From positions 6,116 to 70,115 of the forward strand of contig DAOMNN010000008.1 of the NCBI GenBank assembly GCA_035443825.1: a DNA stretch of 64,000 bases. The letters run 5' to 3'. The position numbers and the translations under genes were made by a program. Source of the stretch: DAOMNN01 sp035443825. Lineage in GTDB: Bacteria > Pseudomonadota > Gammaproteobacteria > Burkholderiales > Rhodocyclaceae. Within the stretch, counting starts at the first letter, position 1; every line of letters begins with the position of its first letter. Of this stretch, positions 20,614 to 29,011 are shown one piece after another. The notes beneath the pieces were generated by a model, which had not been told where the DNA came from, searched no databases, and worked only from the letters and a program-made list of their open reading frames with translations.

Positions 20614-21711
20614 ATGGCCCGATACTGGCCCGAACCCGGATACAGGCACGGCACCGCTTCCAGTACGGGCGTGCTGCTGGTAAATCTCGGCACGCCAGCC
20701 GCACCCACCGCACCCGCGCTGCGCACCTACCTGAAACAGTTCCTGTCCGATCCGCGCGTAGTCGAGATTCCCCGCATCGTATGGTGGCCGATCCTGAACG
20801 GGATCATCCTGAATACCCGTCCGAAGAAATCGGCGGAGAAATATGCCAGCATCTGGATGGATGAAGGCTCCCCGCTACGGGTACACACCGAACGACAGGC
20901 CAAGCTGCTGGCCGGCTACTTTCTCCAAAGCGGCATTCGCGAAATTCACGTCGACTGGGCGATGCGCTACGGCTCCCCATCGATCGCGGAAGCCCTGGAG
21001 CGGCTCAGGGCCAAGGCTTGTACCCGGATTCTGCTCCTGCCCCTTTATCCGCAGTACGCGGCCAGCACCACCGCGAGCGCCCTCGACGAAGTGGCTCGCT
21101 GCCTCACCCACTGGCGCAACCTGCCGGAGATCCGCTACGTGCGGAGTTTTCACGACCATCCGGGCTACATCGCGGCGCTCGCCCAGAGCGTGCGCGAGCA
21201 CTGGATGAACAATGGCGAAGGGGAGAAGCTGGTCATGAGTTTCCACGGCCTGCCGCGCCGCTCCCTTGATCTGGGCGACCCATACCACTGCGAATGCCAC
21301 AAGACGGCACGACTTCTCGCCGAGGCGCTCGGCCTGCCTGCCGAGCGCTGGCAGATCACCTTCCAGTCGCGCTTCGGCAAGGCCGAGTGGCTCCAGCCCT
21401 ATACCGAACCCACCCTGGAGTCGCTCGCCCACGGGGGCCTGCGTCATGTCGACGTGATCTGCCCGGGCTTCGCGTCCGACTGTCTGGAAACCCTCGAGGA
21501 GATCGCGTTCGAATGCAAGGCTGCCTTCATCGGTGCCGGCGGCAAGGTGTTTCACTACATCCCCTGCCTCAATGAACGGCATGAATGGATCACGGCCCTC
21601 ACTCAGATCAGTCGCAGCCATCTGGGCAACTGGCTCGACATCGTCCCGCCCGATGCGGCCGAACTCGAAGCCGCGCGCCGCCGGGCACGGGACGCAGGCG
21701 CGGCTCAATGA
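20614..21711 (+). CDS. hemH: Ferrochelatase
   Basis: 365 residues. It inserts Fe(II) into protoporphyrin IX in the last haem step. Conserved regions: VLLVNLGTPAAP, LPLYPQYAASTTAS, catalytic histidine in MSFHGLP, ECHKTARLL, QSRFGKAEWLQPYT and VICPGFASDCLETLEEI. It follows hrcA by 42 bp. Its stop overlaps the next start in ATGA (21708-21711). Confidence 0.97.
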   Translation: MARYWPEPGYRHGTASSTGVLLVNLGTPAAPTAPALRTYLKQFLSDPRVVEIPRIVWWPILNGIILNTRPKKSAEKYASIWMDEGSPLRVHTERQAKLLAGYFLQSGIREIHVDWAMRYGSPSIAEALERLRAKACTRILLLPLYPQYAASTTASALDEVARCLTHWRNLPEIRYVRSFHDHPGYIAALAQSVREHWMNNGEGEKLVMSFHGLPRRSLDLGDPYHCECHKTARLLAEALGLPAERWQITFQSRFGKAEWLQPYTEPTLESLAHGGLRHVDVICPGFASDCLETLEEIAFECKAAFIGAGGKVFHYIPCLNERHEWITALTQISRSHLGNWLDIVPPDAAELEAARRRARDAGAAQ

Positions 21712-22261
21712 TGGACCCGCGCCTCAAGATCGCAATCCAGTGGCTGCTCAATGCGGTGGCGCTCATGCTTCTGCCGGAAGTCATCGGCGGACTCGAGGTC
21801 GAAAGCTATACGGCGGCACTCGTCACCGCCCTGCTCCTCGGTCTGATCAATGCCCTGATCAGGCCGTTCCTGATCCTCGTTACCCTGCCGATCACCTTGC
21901 TCTCGCTGGGCCTGTTCACGCTGGTGATCAATGCGCTGCTGTTCTGGGGCGTCGCCAGCCTCGTCGCCGGCGTACACGTGTCCGACTTCTGGGCCGCCTT
22001 CTGGAGTGCCCTGCTGTACAGCGCATTGACCTGGCTCGTCAGTATCNNNNNNNNNNNNNNNNNNNNNNNNNNNNNNNNNNNNNNNNNNNNNNNNNNNNNN
22101 NNNNNNNNNNNNNNNNNNNNNNNNNNNNNNNNNNNNNNNNNNNNNNGGCCGCCTTCTGGAGTGCCCTGCTGTACAGCGCATTGACCTGGCTCGTCAGTAT
22201 CACCCTCTCGGACCCCAACGACACGCGTATCCGTGTCGTGGTGGGTCGACGCAGGGAATGA
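21708..22261 (+). CDS. YvlD-type four-helix membrane protein (phage holin superfamily IV), split by an assembly gap
   Basis: The frame from ATG 21708 enters a 100-N gap at 22047 and resumes out of frame. Positions 21992-22046 are repeated exactly at 22147-22201; removing one copy and the Ns (155 bp) restores one frame of 132 residues ending DTRIRVVVGRRRE. It has four hydrophobic segments and the motif GLINALIRPFL typical of PF04020 (YvlD) proteins. Despite the family name these are chromosomal membrane proteins of unknown role, and there is no phage context here. Confidence 0.75.
21992..22201. other. Scaffold gap of 100 N flanked by 55-bp identical repeats
   Basis: Ns occupy 22047-22146. The 55 bases before (21992-22046) and after (22147-22201) are identical, consistent with two contigs that overlap by 55 bases but were joined with a placeholder gap. 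No sequence is probably missing. A second gap with the same geometry lies at 53639-53848. Confidence 0.9.
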
Positions 22262-22325
22262 GCGCCCTAACGGTCATGGCGATTGTCGACCCCGAATCAT
22301 GAAAGGCTGCCCTGACCGTTTCCGT

Positions 22326-22362
22326 CACCCCCAGCCCCTCTCCCGCGCGCAGGAGCAGGGAG
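22326..22362. repeat. GC-rich REP-like block
   Basis: CACCCCCAGCCCCTCTCCCG followed by GCGCAGGAGCAGGGAG, related to the block at 19411-19441 and able to form an imperfect hairpin. It lies in the 221-bp space between the YvlD-like gene and the calcium-binding protein gene; otherwise that space holds nothing I recognise. Confidence 0.4.
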
Positions 22363-22482
22363 CGTCGTGAGTCGCCAGGGCGACTTTCACACCAAGCACG
22401 GCCCGATCTTCATCATCGCGCTCAACTCCTGGCGTTTGCTGCCGTTAACGCCGCAAGCAGAGGTTCAGGTACGGAGACCGGT

Positions 22483-23532
22483 ATGAAGATCGCGGCGGCA
22501 AGCATCCAGCTCAGTTCGTCTCACGTCGCGTTTGAGCGCACCGAGGTCTCGGAGCGGCTCGACATGTGGGTTGGCCGTCGTCCTGACGACGGGACCCGCC
22601 CAGGCGTGGGATTGCCGCGTGCTGAAGTCGCCAGGCCACAGGTCCATCTGTCCAAGGATGCAATGGCCGCGCAGGAAGCCGATGCGCTGGCCGAACAATC
22701 CGACCCCCTCGACGCCGACCCCCGGATGAAACTGCTCAGCCGCCTGATCGAGTTGCTCACCGGCAGGCCGGCGCGCCTGCTGCGCCTCGACGGTCCCGCC
22801 GGAAAGGCGGCCTCGCCGACCCATTCCGGCACGAACGCAGTTCAGGGTGCGCCCGCACGCGCGGGTTTCGGCATCGCCTACGCATTTGATTCCACCTACA
22901 CCGAGTTCGAGCAGACGCAATTCCAGGCGCAGGGCGTGATCCGCACCACCGATGGCCAGGAGCTTCGCTTCGACGTAGCGTTCGCGATGCAACGCAGCTA
23001 TACGGAATCGGTCAGTGTGCGCTTCACCGCTGGCGACGCTCGACTCACGGATCCGCTCGTACTCGACTTTGGCGGCCCTGCGGCCGCCCTGTCCAATGCT
23101 CGCTTCGCTTTCGATCTGAACGCTGACGGCGTGCTCGACGACATTCCGCTACTCGGCGGCGGCAGCGGGTTTCTCGCGATCGATCGCAACGGCAATGGAC
23201 AGATCGACAATGGTCGGGAGCTGTTCGGACCGACGAGCGGGAACGGATTCACCGAGCTGGCAGCACTCGACGAGGATGGCAGCGGCTGGATCGACGAAGC
23301 GGACCCGGCTTTCGCGCTGCTGCGCGTCTGGCGTCCCGCCGCGCAAGGCGCAGGGAGCCTGCAGACTCTTGCGGAAGCGGGTGTGGGTGCGCTCTATCTC
23401 GGAAACGTCACGACCCCATTCGACCTTCGAGGCCCGGGCAACGAAACCCTCGGCGTGATGCGGGCGAGCAGTATCTACGTTCGCGATAACGGCACGGTGG
23501 GGACAGTGAGCCAGATCGATCTGAGCGTCTGA
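22483..23532 (+). CDS. Putative calcium-binding protein with EF-hand/dockerin-like loops
   Basis: 349 residues, no signal peptide or membrane segment. The C-terminal third has three aspartate-rich loops: DLNADGVLDD (211-220), DRNGNGQIDN (234-243, followed by GRELFG) and DEDGSGWIDE (263-272). Such loops bind Ca2+ in EF-hands, dockerins and RTX-associated proteins. The N-terminal 120 residues are variable-looking; 128-200 may form beta strands. Function unknown. It lies alone between the YvlD-like gene and the convergent kinase gene, and could be surface-associated by a leaderless route. Confidence 0.55.
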   Translation: MKIAAASIQLSSSHVAFERTEVSERLDMWVGRRPDDGTRPGVGLPRAEVARPQVHLSKDAMAAQEADALAEQSDPLDADPRMKLLSRLIELLTGRPARLLRLDGPAGKAASPTHSGTNAVQGAPARAGFGIAYAFDSTYTEFEQTQFQAQGVIRTTDGQELRFDVAFAMQRSYTESVSVRFTAGDARLTDPLVLDFGGPAAALSNARFAFDLNADGVLDDIPLLGGGSGFLAIDRNGNGQIDNGRELFGPTSGNGFTELAALDEDGSGWIDEADPAFALLRVWRPAAQGAGSLQTLAEAGVGALYLGNVTTPFDLRGPGNETLGVMRASSIYVRDNGTVGTVSQIDLSV

Positions 23533-23542
23533 GCTCCGGCCG

Positions 23543-24907
23543 TCAGTCGTCGACGAGTTGCAGGTCCAGCCCGCCGGTCGCGGTGAACTCGCTGCGCGTC
23601 GCGACCTCGCCATGCGTCGCCAGTCTTCGGGCGGCCGCACCGAGGCGCTTCGCCACGGTCGTCGAGACCTGCTGCCGGAACATGCCCTGAACCTCGTCGG
23701 TCGCCAGCGCAAGCGCGGCCGGGTTGATCTCCAGATAGGTACTCGCCTCGACCGCGACGATCGTCGACAGGTGTCGATGATCCACGCTGTCGAGCCAGGC
23801 GAGCTCCCCGAACAATTCCCCGGGACCGAGTCGCTCGACGCGCCTGCCATCGACTGACACCTCGACCTCTCCGTCAAGCAGGATACCGAATCGCTGATCG
23901 GCATCCTTCTCGCGATACAGCACTGTCAGTGCGTCGACCTTGCGCCACGACGATATCCGCAGCACCTCCCACAGTTCGACATCGTCGAACTCGGTAAAGA
24001 ACGCAAGCTTGCGCAGAATCGCGAAGCGGGTCGTATCGGGGGCGACCGTCTTGTCATCGACGATCTTGTAGCGCACCGCGGACAGGTCCTTGGCGAACTC
24101 GGCCCCGTTCTTGTAGCGCGAGTACAAATCCTTCTCGAGGGACTTGCGAATGACCGAATCCATCAGCTCCGGAAGGTCGGGATGGAGCTGGCACACGGAA
24201 GGCGGATCGGCGTTCAGGATCTTGTATATCAGTTGCGCAGGGTTCGTCGCCTTGAAGGGCAATCGGCCGGTCAACAGGTGAAACAGGACGACCCCGAGCG
24301 AATACAGATCGGTCTTCTGGTTGAGCGGATAGTTCTTGATCTGCTCCGGGCTCATGTAGGCCGGCGAACCGACACCCATGACGAAAGTGGAATCCGTGTC
24401 GATCCGCTTGTTGATGTTCAGGGCCAGTCCGAAGTCGGTGATCTTTACATTGTCGTTCTGGTCGATCAGGATGTTCGCGGGCTTGATGTCCCGGTGCACG
24501 ACCCCCTGCCGATATGCATGATCCAGCGCCATGCAGCACTTGAAAACGATGCCGATGGTCCGATGCACCGGCAACAGATGCTCGAAACTGCAGTAGCGCT
24601 CGAGGGTCTCGCCGGGAAAGTACTCCATGACGACGTAGGCTTCCTCGACATTCGCCACGGCCTCGAAGATGCGGATGATGTTTGGATGATCGAGGCGCTT
24701 GGCCACGGATTCCTCGGCCTTGAGCAACTTGAGCAGACGCCGGTTCCACTTCGCCTCGTCCTTGGCCTTGTCCTTGAAGCGGACATGCTTCACTGCAACC
24801 GGCTCGGGGTAATGAGGATTCTCGGCCAGATAGACCACAGCCGTGGCGCCGTGGCCGACCTCCCGGATGATCCGGTACTTCCCGATTTGCTTAGGAATAT
24901 CGCTCAT
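23543..24907 (-). CDS. Serine/threonine protein kinase with C-terminal cyclic-nucleotide-binding domain
   Basis: 454 residues from ATG 24907. Kinase domain about 8-275: glycine loop VGHGATAVVYLA, lysine in VAVKHV, catalytic VVHRDIKPANIL, ITDFGLAL and YMSPEQI, so it should be active. Residues about 315-440 form a cNMP-binding/Crp-like fold (YREKDADQRFGILLDGEVEV and GPGELFGELAWLD). No membrane segment. The layout suggests a kinase controlled by a second messenger such as cAMP or c-di-GMP, but the ligand is not evident. It is divergent from grpE with 203 bp between. Confidence 0.88.
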   Translation of the reverse strand: MSDIPKQIGKYRIIREVGHGATAVVYLAENPHYPEPVAVKHVRFKDKAKDEAKWNRRLLKLLKAEESVAKRLDHPNIIRIFEAVANVEEAYVVMEYFPGETLERYCSFEHLLPVHRTIGIVFKCCMALDHAYRQGVVHRDIKPANILIDQNDNVKITDFGLALNINKRIDTDSTFVMGVGSPAYMSPEQIKNYPLNQKTDLYSLGVVLFHLLTGRLPFKATNPAQLIYKILNADPPSVCQLHPDLPELMDSVIRKSLEKDLYSRYKNGAEFAKDLSAVRYKIVDDKTVAPDTTRFAILRKLAFFTEFDDVELWEVLRISSWRKVDALTVLYREKDADQRFGILLDGEVEVSVDGRRVERLGPGELFGELAWLDSVDHRHLSTIVAVEASTYLEINPAALALATDEVQGMFRQQVSTTVAKRLGAAARRLATHGEVATRSEFTATGGLDLQLVDD

Positions 24908-25043
24908 GTCGGATCGTCCACTTTCCTTCGGACACTTTCCTGCAACTTTGCTGCGACGCGCATATTCTCGCACGATCCCCGCCGATGGCGTCATCCGGTC
25001 TTTCTCCGGGACGGGAATCCGCAGTATTTTTCATGATTTTCCC

Positions 25044-25071
25044 CTTGATAAACCCCCCTGCGCCCCCATAT
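25044..25071 (+). promoter_or_regulatory. Sigma-32 heat-shock promoter of grpE
   Basis: CTTGATA (25044-25050), 13 bp spacer, CCCCATAT (25064-25071). This differs from the RpoH consensus CTTGAAA-N13/14-CCCCATNT at one base in the -35 box. It lies 39 bp before the grpE start codon. Confidence 0.85.
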
Positions 25072-25110
25072 GGCCCGCGGAACCGCAGAAAAGACAGGGA
25101 GTTGTATTCG

Positions 25111-25692
25111 ATGCAGGACAAGACCCAAAACCCGGAAATGCCGGACAAACACTCGGAGAACGCTGAACCTGGCCGTGCCGATACCGCCTCCGAGTCGAAC
25201 GATGCGATGTCGGCTGCCCGCGACCGCATGCCCAGCCTGGAGGAAAGTCTGCGCGCTGCGGAGTTGAAGGCTGAAGAGCACCACGATGCCTGGTTGCGGG
25301 CGAAAGCCGAGGCCGAGAACGTCCGGCGGCGCGCGCAGGAGGACATAACCAAGGCATCCAAGTTTGCAGCCGAGAAGTTCGCATCGGCAATGCTTCCGGT
25401 CAAGGACAGCCTCGAAGCGGCACTGGCGGTAGAGAACCAGACTCTGGAGAAACTCAGGGAAGGTGTCGAACTCACGCTCAGACAACTGGTTTCGGCGTTC
25501 GAGGGTTCGGGGCTGCAGGAGGAAGATCCGGTCGGACAGAAGTTCGATCCGAACCGTCACCAGGCAATCACGACCGTCGAATCCGAGCACGAGCCGAACA
25601 CCGTGGTGACGGTCCTGCAGAAAGGCTACATGCTGCATGATCGGGTGATCCGCCCCGCGCTGGTGATCGTCGCAAAATCGGGGAGTGCGTGA
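25111..25692 (+). CDS. grpE: Nucleotide exchange factor GrpE
   Basis: 193 residues from ATG 25111. An acidic disordered head (1-50), a long helix (about 50-110, including DAWLRAKAEAENVRRRAQED) for dimerisation, and a C-terminal beta wing with GQKFDPNRHQAI and GYMLHDRVIRPALVIVA. It releases ADP from DnaK. Controlled by a sigma-32 promoter; dnaK follows after 115 bp with its own promoter. Confidence 0.96.
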   Translation: MQDKTQNPEMPDKHSENAEPGRADTASESNDAMSAARDRMPSLEESLRAAELKAEEHHDAWLRAKAEAENVRRRAQEDITKASKFAAEKFASAMLPVKDSLEAALAVENQTLEKLREGVELTLRQLVSAFEGSGLQEEDPVGQKFDPNRHQAITTVESEHEPNTVVTVLQKGYMLHDRVIRPALVIVAKSGSA

Positions 25693-25702
25693 GCACACGG
25701 CG

Positions 25703-25730
25703 CTTGAAAGGCGGCAGACACACCCCATAT
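25703..25730 (+). promoter_or_regulatory. Sigma-32 heat-shock promoter of dnaK
   Basis: CTTGAAA (25703-25709), 13 bp spacer, CCCCATAT (25723-25730): an exact match to the RpoH consensus. It starts 11 bp after the grpE stop codon and gives dnaK an independent heat-shock start with a leader of roughly 70 nt. Confidence 0.92.
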
Positions 25731-25807
25731 TGAACACAGGAATGGGCTGACCGCAGGCTGCGGCGCGCACGAAGAATCTTGAATCGTTGAGTTGAGGATA
25801 TCGGAAA

Positions 25808-27748
25808 ATGGGAAAGATCATTGGAATCGACCTGGGCACCACCAATAGCTGCGTCGCAGTGATGGAAGGCGGCAAGCCCAAGGTCATCGAGAACTCGGAA
25901 GGTGCGCGGACCACGCCGTCCGTCGTCGCCTACGCCGAAGACGGGGAAATCCTCACCGGTGCGCCGGCCAAGCGCCAGGCGGTCACCAATGCGAAAAATA
26001 CGCTCTATGCGGTCAAGCGCCTGATCGGTCGCCGATTCGACGAAAAGGAGGTACAGAAGGACATCGACCTGATGCCGTTCTCCATCGTCAAGGCGGACAA
26101 CAACGATGCCTGGGTCGAGGTGCGCGGCAAGAAGATCGCCCCCCCGCAGGTGTCGGCCGAAGTGCTGCGCAAGATGAAGAAGACGGCAGAAGACTACCTC
26201 GGCGAGCCGGTCACGGAGGCGGTCATCACCGTCCCGGCCTACTTCAACGACAGCCAGCGCCAGGCGACCAAGGATGCCGGCCGTATCGCCGGACTCGAAG
26301 TCAAGCGCATCATCAACGAACCGACCGCTGCTGCGCTCGCCTTCGGCATGGACAAGAAGCCGGGTGACAGCAAGATCGCGGTGTTCGACCTGGGCGGTGG
26401 CACTTTCGACATTTCGATCATCGAGATCGCCGACATCGACGGCGAGCATCAGTTCGAGGTCCTCGCCACCAATGGCGACACCTTTCTCGGCGGAGAGGAT
26501 TTCGATCAGCGGATCATCGATTACGTCGTGACCGAGTTCAAGAAAGAGCAGGGCGTGGACCTGAAGAACGACGTGCTCGCGCTTCAGCGCCTGAAGGAAG
26601 CAGCCGAAAAGGCCAAGATCGAGCTCTCGTCGGGAAGCCAGACCGAGATCAACCTGCCCTACATCACGGCCGACGCATCGGGTCCGAAGCACCTAGCGAT
26701 CAAGATCACCCGTGCGAAGTTCGAGTCGCTGGTCGAGGATCTGGTCGAGCGCACGATTGAGCCGTGCCGTGTTGCGATCAAGGATGCAGGCATCAAGGTT
26801 TCCGATATCGACGACGTGATCCTGGTCGGCGGTCAGACGCGCATGCCCAAGGTGCAGGAGAAGGTCAAGGAGTTCTTCGGCCAGGAACCGCGCAAGGATG
26901 TGAATCCGGACGAGGCGGTCGCGATCGGCGCATCGATCCAGGGCGGCGTACTGCAGGGTGAAGTCAAGGACGTGCTGCTGCTGGACGTGACCCCGCTGTC
27001 ACTGGGCATCGAAACGCTGGGCGGCGTGATGACCAAGCTGATCCAGAAGAACACCACGATCCCGACCAAGGCCGGCCAGGTCTTCTCGACCGCCGATGAC
27101 AATCAGTCCGCGGTAACGATTCACGTGCTCCAGGGCGAGCGCGAGATCGCTTCCGGCAACAAGAGCCTGGGTCAGTTCAACCTGAGCGACATCCCGCCGG
27201 CGCCGCGCGGCATGCCGCAGATCGAGGTCACCTTCGATATCGATGCGAACGGCATTCTCCACGTGTCGGCCAAGGACAAGGCCACGGGCAAAGAGAACAA
27301 GATCCAGATCAAGGCCAACTCGGGACTGTCGGACGAGGAAGTCGAGCGCATGGTGCAGGACGCAGCGGCGCACGCCGAGGAAGACAAGAAGGTGCATGAG
27401 CTTGTCGATGCCCGCAACCAGTGCGACGCCCTCATCCACTCGGTCAAGAAGGCCCTGGCGGAATACGGCGACAAGGTCGAAGCGGACGAGAAGAGCGCGA
27501 TCGAGAATGCCCTGAAGGAGGCGGAGGAAGCGCTCAAGAGCAACGAGAAGTCACAGATCGATGCGAAGAGCGAAGCGCTTGCGACCGCGAGCCAGAAACT
27601 GGGCGAGAAGATGTATGCGCAAAGTCAGGCCGAAGCGCAGCAGGGCGCCCAGGCCGGTGGCACTTCAGATGCCGGCGCCGCAGGATCCAAGGCGGCCGAT
27701 GCGGACGTGGTCGATGCCGAGTTCACGGAAGTGAAGGACAACAAGTAA
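25808..27748 (+). CDS. dnaK: Chaperone protein DnaK (Hsp70)
   Basis: 646 residues. N-terminal ATPase (IIGIDLGTTNSCVAVM, VFDLGGGTFDISI, VGGQTRMPKVQ), substrate-binding domain from about 390 (LLLDVTPLSLGIETLGG) and an acidic C-terminal tail with Gln/Ala/Gly stretch ending DAEFTEVKDNK. It folds and protects cytoplasmic proteins with DnaJ and GrpE. Followed by a strong terminator at 27770. Confidence 0.99.
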   Translation: MGKIIGIDLGTTNSCVAVMEGGKPKVIENSEGARTTPSVVAYAEDGEILTGAPAKRQAVTNAKNTLYAVKRLIGRRFDEKEVQKDIDLMPFSIVKADNNDAWVEVRGKKIAPPQVSAEVLRKMKKTAEDYLGEPVTEAVITVPAYFNDSQRQATKDAGRIAGLEVKRIINEPTAAALAFGMDKKPGDSKIAVFDLGGGTFDISIIEIADIDGEHQFEVLATNGDTFLGGEDFDQRIIDYVVTEFKKEQGVDLKNDVLALQRLKEAAEKAKIELSSGSQTEINLPYITADASGPKHLAIKITRAKFESLVEDLVERTIEPCRVAIKDAGIKVSDIDDVILVGGQTRMPKVQEKVKEFFGQEPRKDVNPDEAVAIGASIQGGVLQGEVKDVLLLDVTPLSLGIETLGGVMTKLIQKNTTIPTKAGQVFSTADDNQSAVTIHVLQGEREIASGNKSLGQFNLSDIPPAPRGMPQIEVTFDIDANGILHVSAKDKATGKENKIQIKANSGLSDEEVERMVQDAAAHAEEDKKVHELVDARNQCDALIHSVKKALAEYGDKVEADEKSAIENALKEAEEALKSNEKSQIDAKSEALATASQKLGEKMYAQSQAEAQQGAQAGGTSDAGAAGSKAADADVVDAEFTEVKDNK

Positions 27749-27769
27749 CACGACGAACCGGGATCACAG

Positions 27770-27808
27770 AGTCGGGGGCATCGCCGAAAGGCGGGCTCCC
27801 GACTTTTT
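27770..27808 (+). terminator. Rho-independent terminator after dnaK
   Basis: AGTCGGG (27770-27776) pairs with CCCGACT (27798-27804), with an additional inner GCC/GGC stem, followed by TTTT. It separates dnaK from dnaJ and may reduce dnaJ transcription relative to dnaK. No sigma-32 promoter is seen before dnaJ. Confidence 0.8.
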
Positions 27809-27847
27809 GCCTTGCGCAGACGGGGTTTTCCGAATCAGGACGGACAG

Positions 27848-28966
27848 ATGGCCAAACGGGACTATTACGAAGTACTCGGCATCAATCGCGATGCCGCAGC
27901 GGACGAGATCAAGAAGGCTTATCGCAAGCTGGCAATGAAACATCATCCGGACCGCAATCCGGACAAGGCATCCGAGGAGAAATTCAAGGAGCTCAGCGAG
28001 GCCTACGAGGTCCTGTCCGATCCACAGAAGAAGGCCGCATACGACCGGTACGGGCATGCCGGCGTCGACCCGAGCATGGGCGGCGGCGCCGGGGCGCAAG
28101 GTTTCGACGGCTTTGCCGACGCCTTCTCCGACATCTTCGGCGATATCTTCGGGGCTGGGCGTGGCGGCCGTTCGAACGTGTATCGCGGCGCTGATCTTCG
28201 CTACAACCTGGAAATCAGTCTCGAGGAAGCAGCGCGCGGCTCGGACAAGACGATTCGCATTCCGACCGTCGAGGAATGCGACAGCTGCCACGGCAGCGGC
28301 GCGAAGCCGGGGACCCAGCCCCAGACCTGCCCCACCTGCGGAGGCGCCGGACAGGTCCGCATCCAGCAGGGCTTCTTCTCGATCCAGCAGACGTGCCCGA
28401 AGTGCCATGGCACGGGGCGCATCATTCCCGATCCGTGCACCAGCTGCGGCGGGGCCGGTCGGGTCAAGAGCCACAAGACACTCGAGGTCAAGATTCCGGC
28501 CGGGATCGACGAAGGCATGCGCCTGCGCCATGCCGGTCACGGGGAACCGGGGATCAATGGAGGACCACCGGGCGACCTGTACGTCGAGATCCGCATTCGT
28601 CCGCATCCGGTCTTCAAGCGCGATGGCGACGACCTGCATTGCGAAATGCCGATCAGTTTCACGATCGCCGCGCTTGGTGGCGAGATCGAAATACCCACGC
28701 TCGAGGGCATGGCACGCCTCAAGATCCCTGCCGAAACCCAAAGCGGAAGGGCCTTCCGCCTACGCGGCAAGGGTATTCGCAACGTCCGCTCGCACGGCCA
28801 CGGCGATCTGATGTGTCACGTGCTGGTCGAAACCCCGGTCAAGCTGACCGAGCGTCAGAAGGAGCTGCTGCGCGAGTTCGAGGAACTCTCCAGCAATGAC
28901 GTCGACCGTCACAACCCCAAGGCAAAATCCTGGATGGACAAGGTCCGAGATTTTTTCTCCGCGTGA
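27848..28966 (+). CDS. dnaJ: Chaperone protein DnaJ (Hsp40)
   Basis: 372 residues from ATG 27848. J domain (1-70) with the HPD motif in KHHPDRNPD, a Gly/Phe-rich linker (75-115), a zinc domain with four CXXCXGXG repeats (CDSCHGSG, CPTCGGAG, CPKCHGTG, CTSCGGAG; about 145-215) and the C-terminal substrate domains. It delivers clients to DnaK and stimulates its ATPase. Confidence 0.98.
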   Translation: MAKRDYYEVLGINRDAAADEIKKAYRKLAMKHHPDRNPDKASEEKFKELSEAYEVLSDPQKKAAYDRYGHAGVDPSMGGGAGAQGFDGFADAFSDIFGDIFGAGRGGRSNVYRGADLRYNLEISLEEAARGSDKTIRIPTVEECDSCHGSGAKPGTQPQTCPTCGGAGQVRIQQGFFSIQQTCPKCHGTGRIIPDPCTSCGGAGRVKSHKTLEVKIPAGIDEGMRLRHAGHGEPGINGGPPGDLYVEIRIRPHPVFKRDGDDLHCEMPISFTIAALGGEIEIPTLEGMARLKIPAETQSGRAFRLRGKGIRNVRSHGHGDLMCHVLVETPVKLTERQKELLREFEELSSNDVDRHNPKAKSWMDKVRDFFSA

Positions 28967-29011
28967 TCGACGTGCCTCCGGATCCCGGTGGACGCGGAGG
29001 TCAATCGCGTG

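Noticed and set aside
21992..22201. A tandem duplication or frameshift in the YvlD-like gene
   Set aside because: The duplicated 55 bp abut a 100-N placeholder and the same pattern recurs at 53639, which is better explained by assembly.
21708..22261. A phage holin and prophage remnant
   Set aside because: The match is to the chromosomal YvlD group; no phage genes, integrase or attachment sites are nearby.
24908..25110. CIRCE operator before grpE
   Set aside because: No TTAGCACTC or GAGTGCTAA half-site is present; the region holds a sigma-32 promoter instead.
27749..27847. Separate heat-shock promoter for dnaJ
   Set aside because: No CTTGAAA/CCCCAT pair with correct spacing is present; dnaJ may rely on read-through or an unseen promoter.
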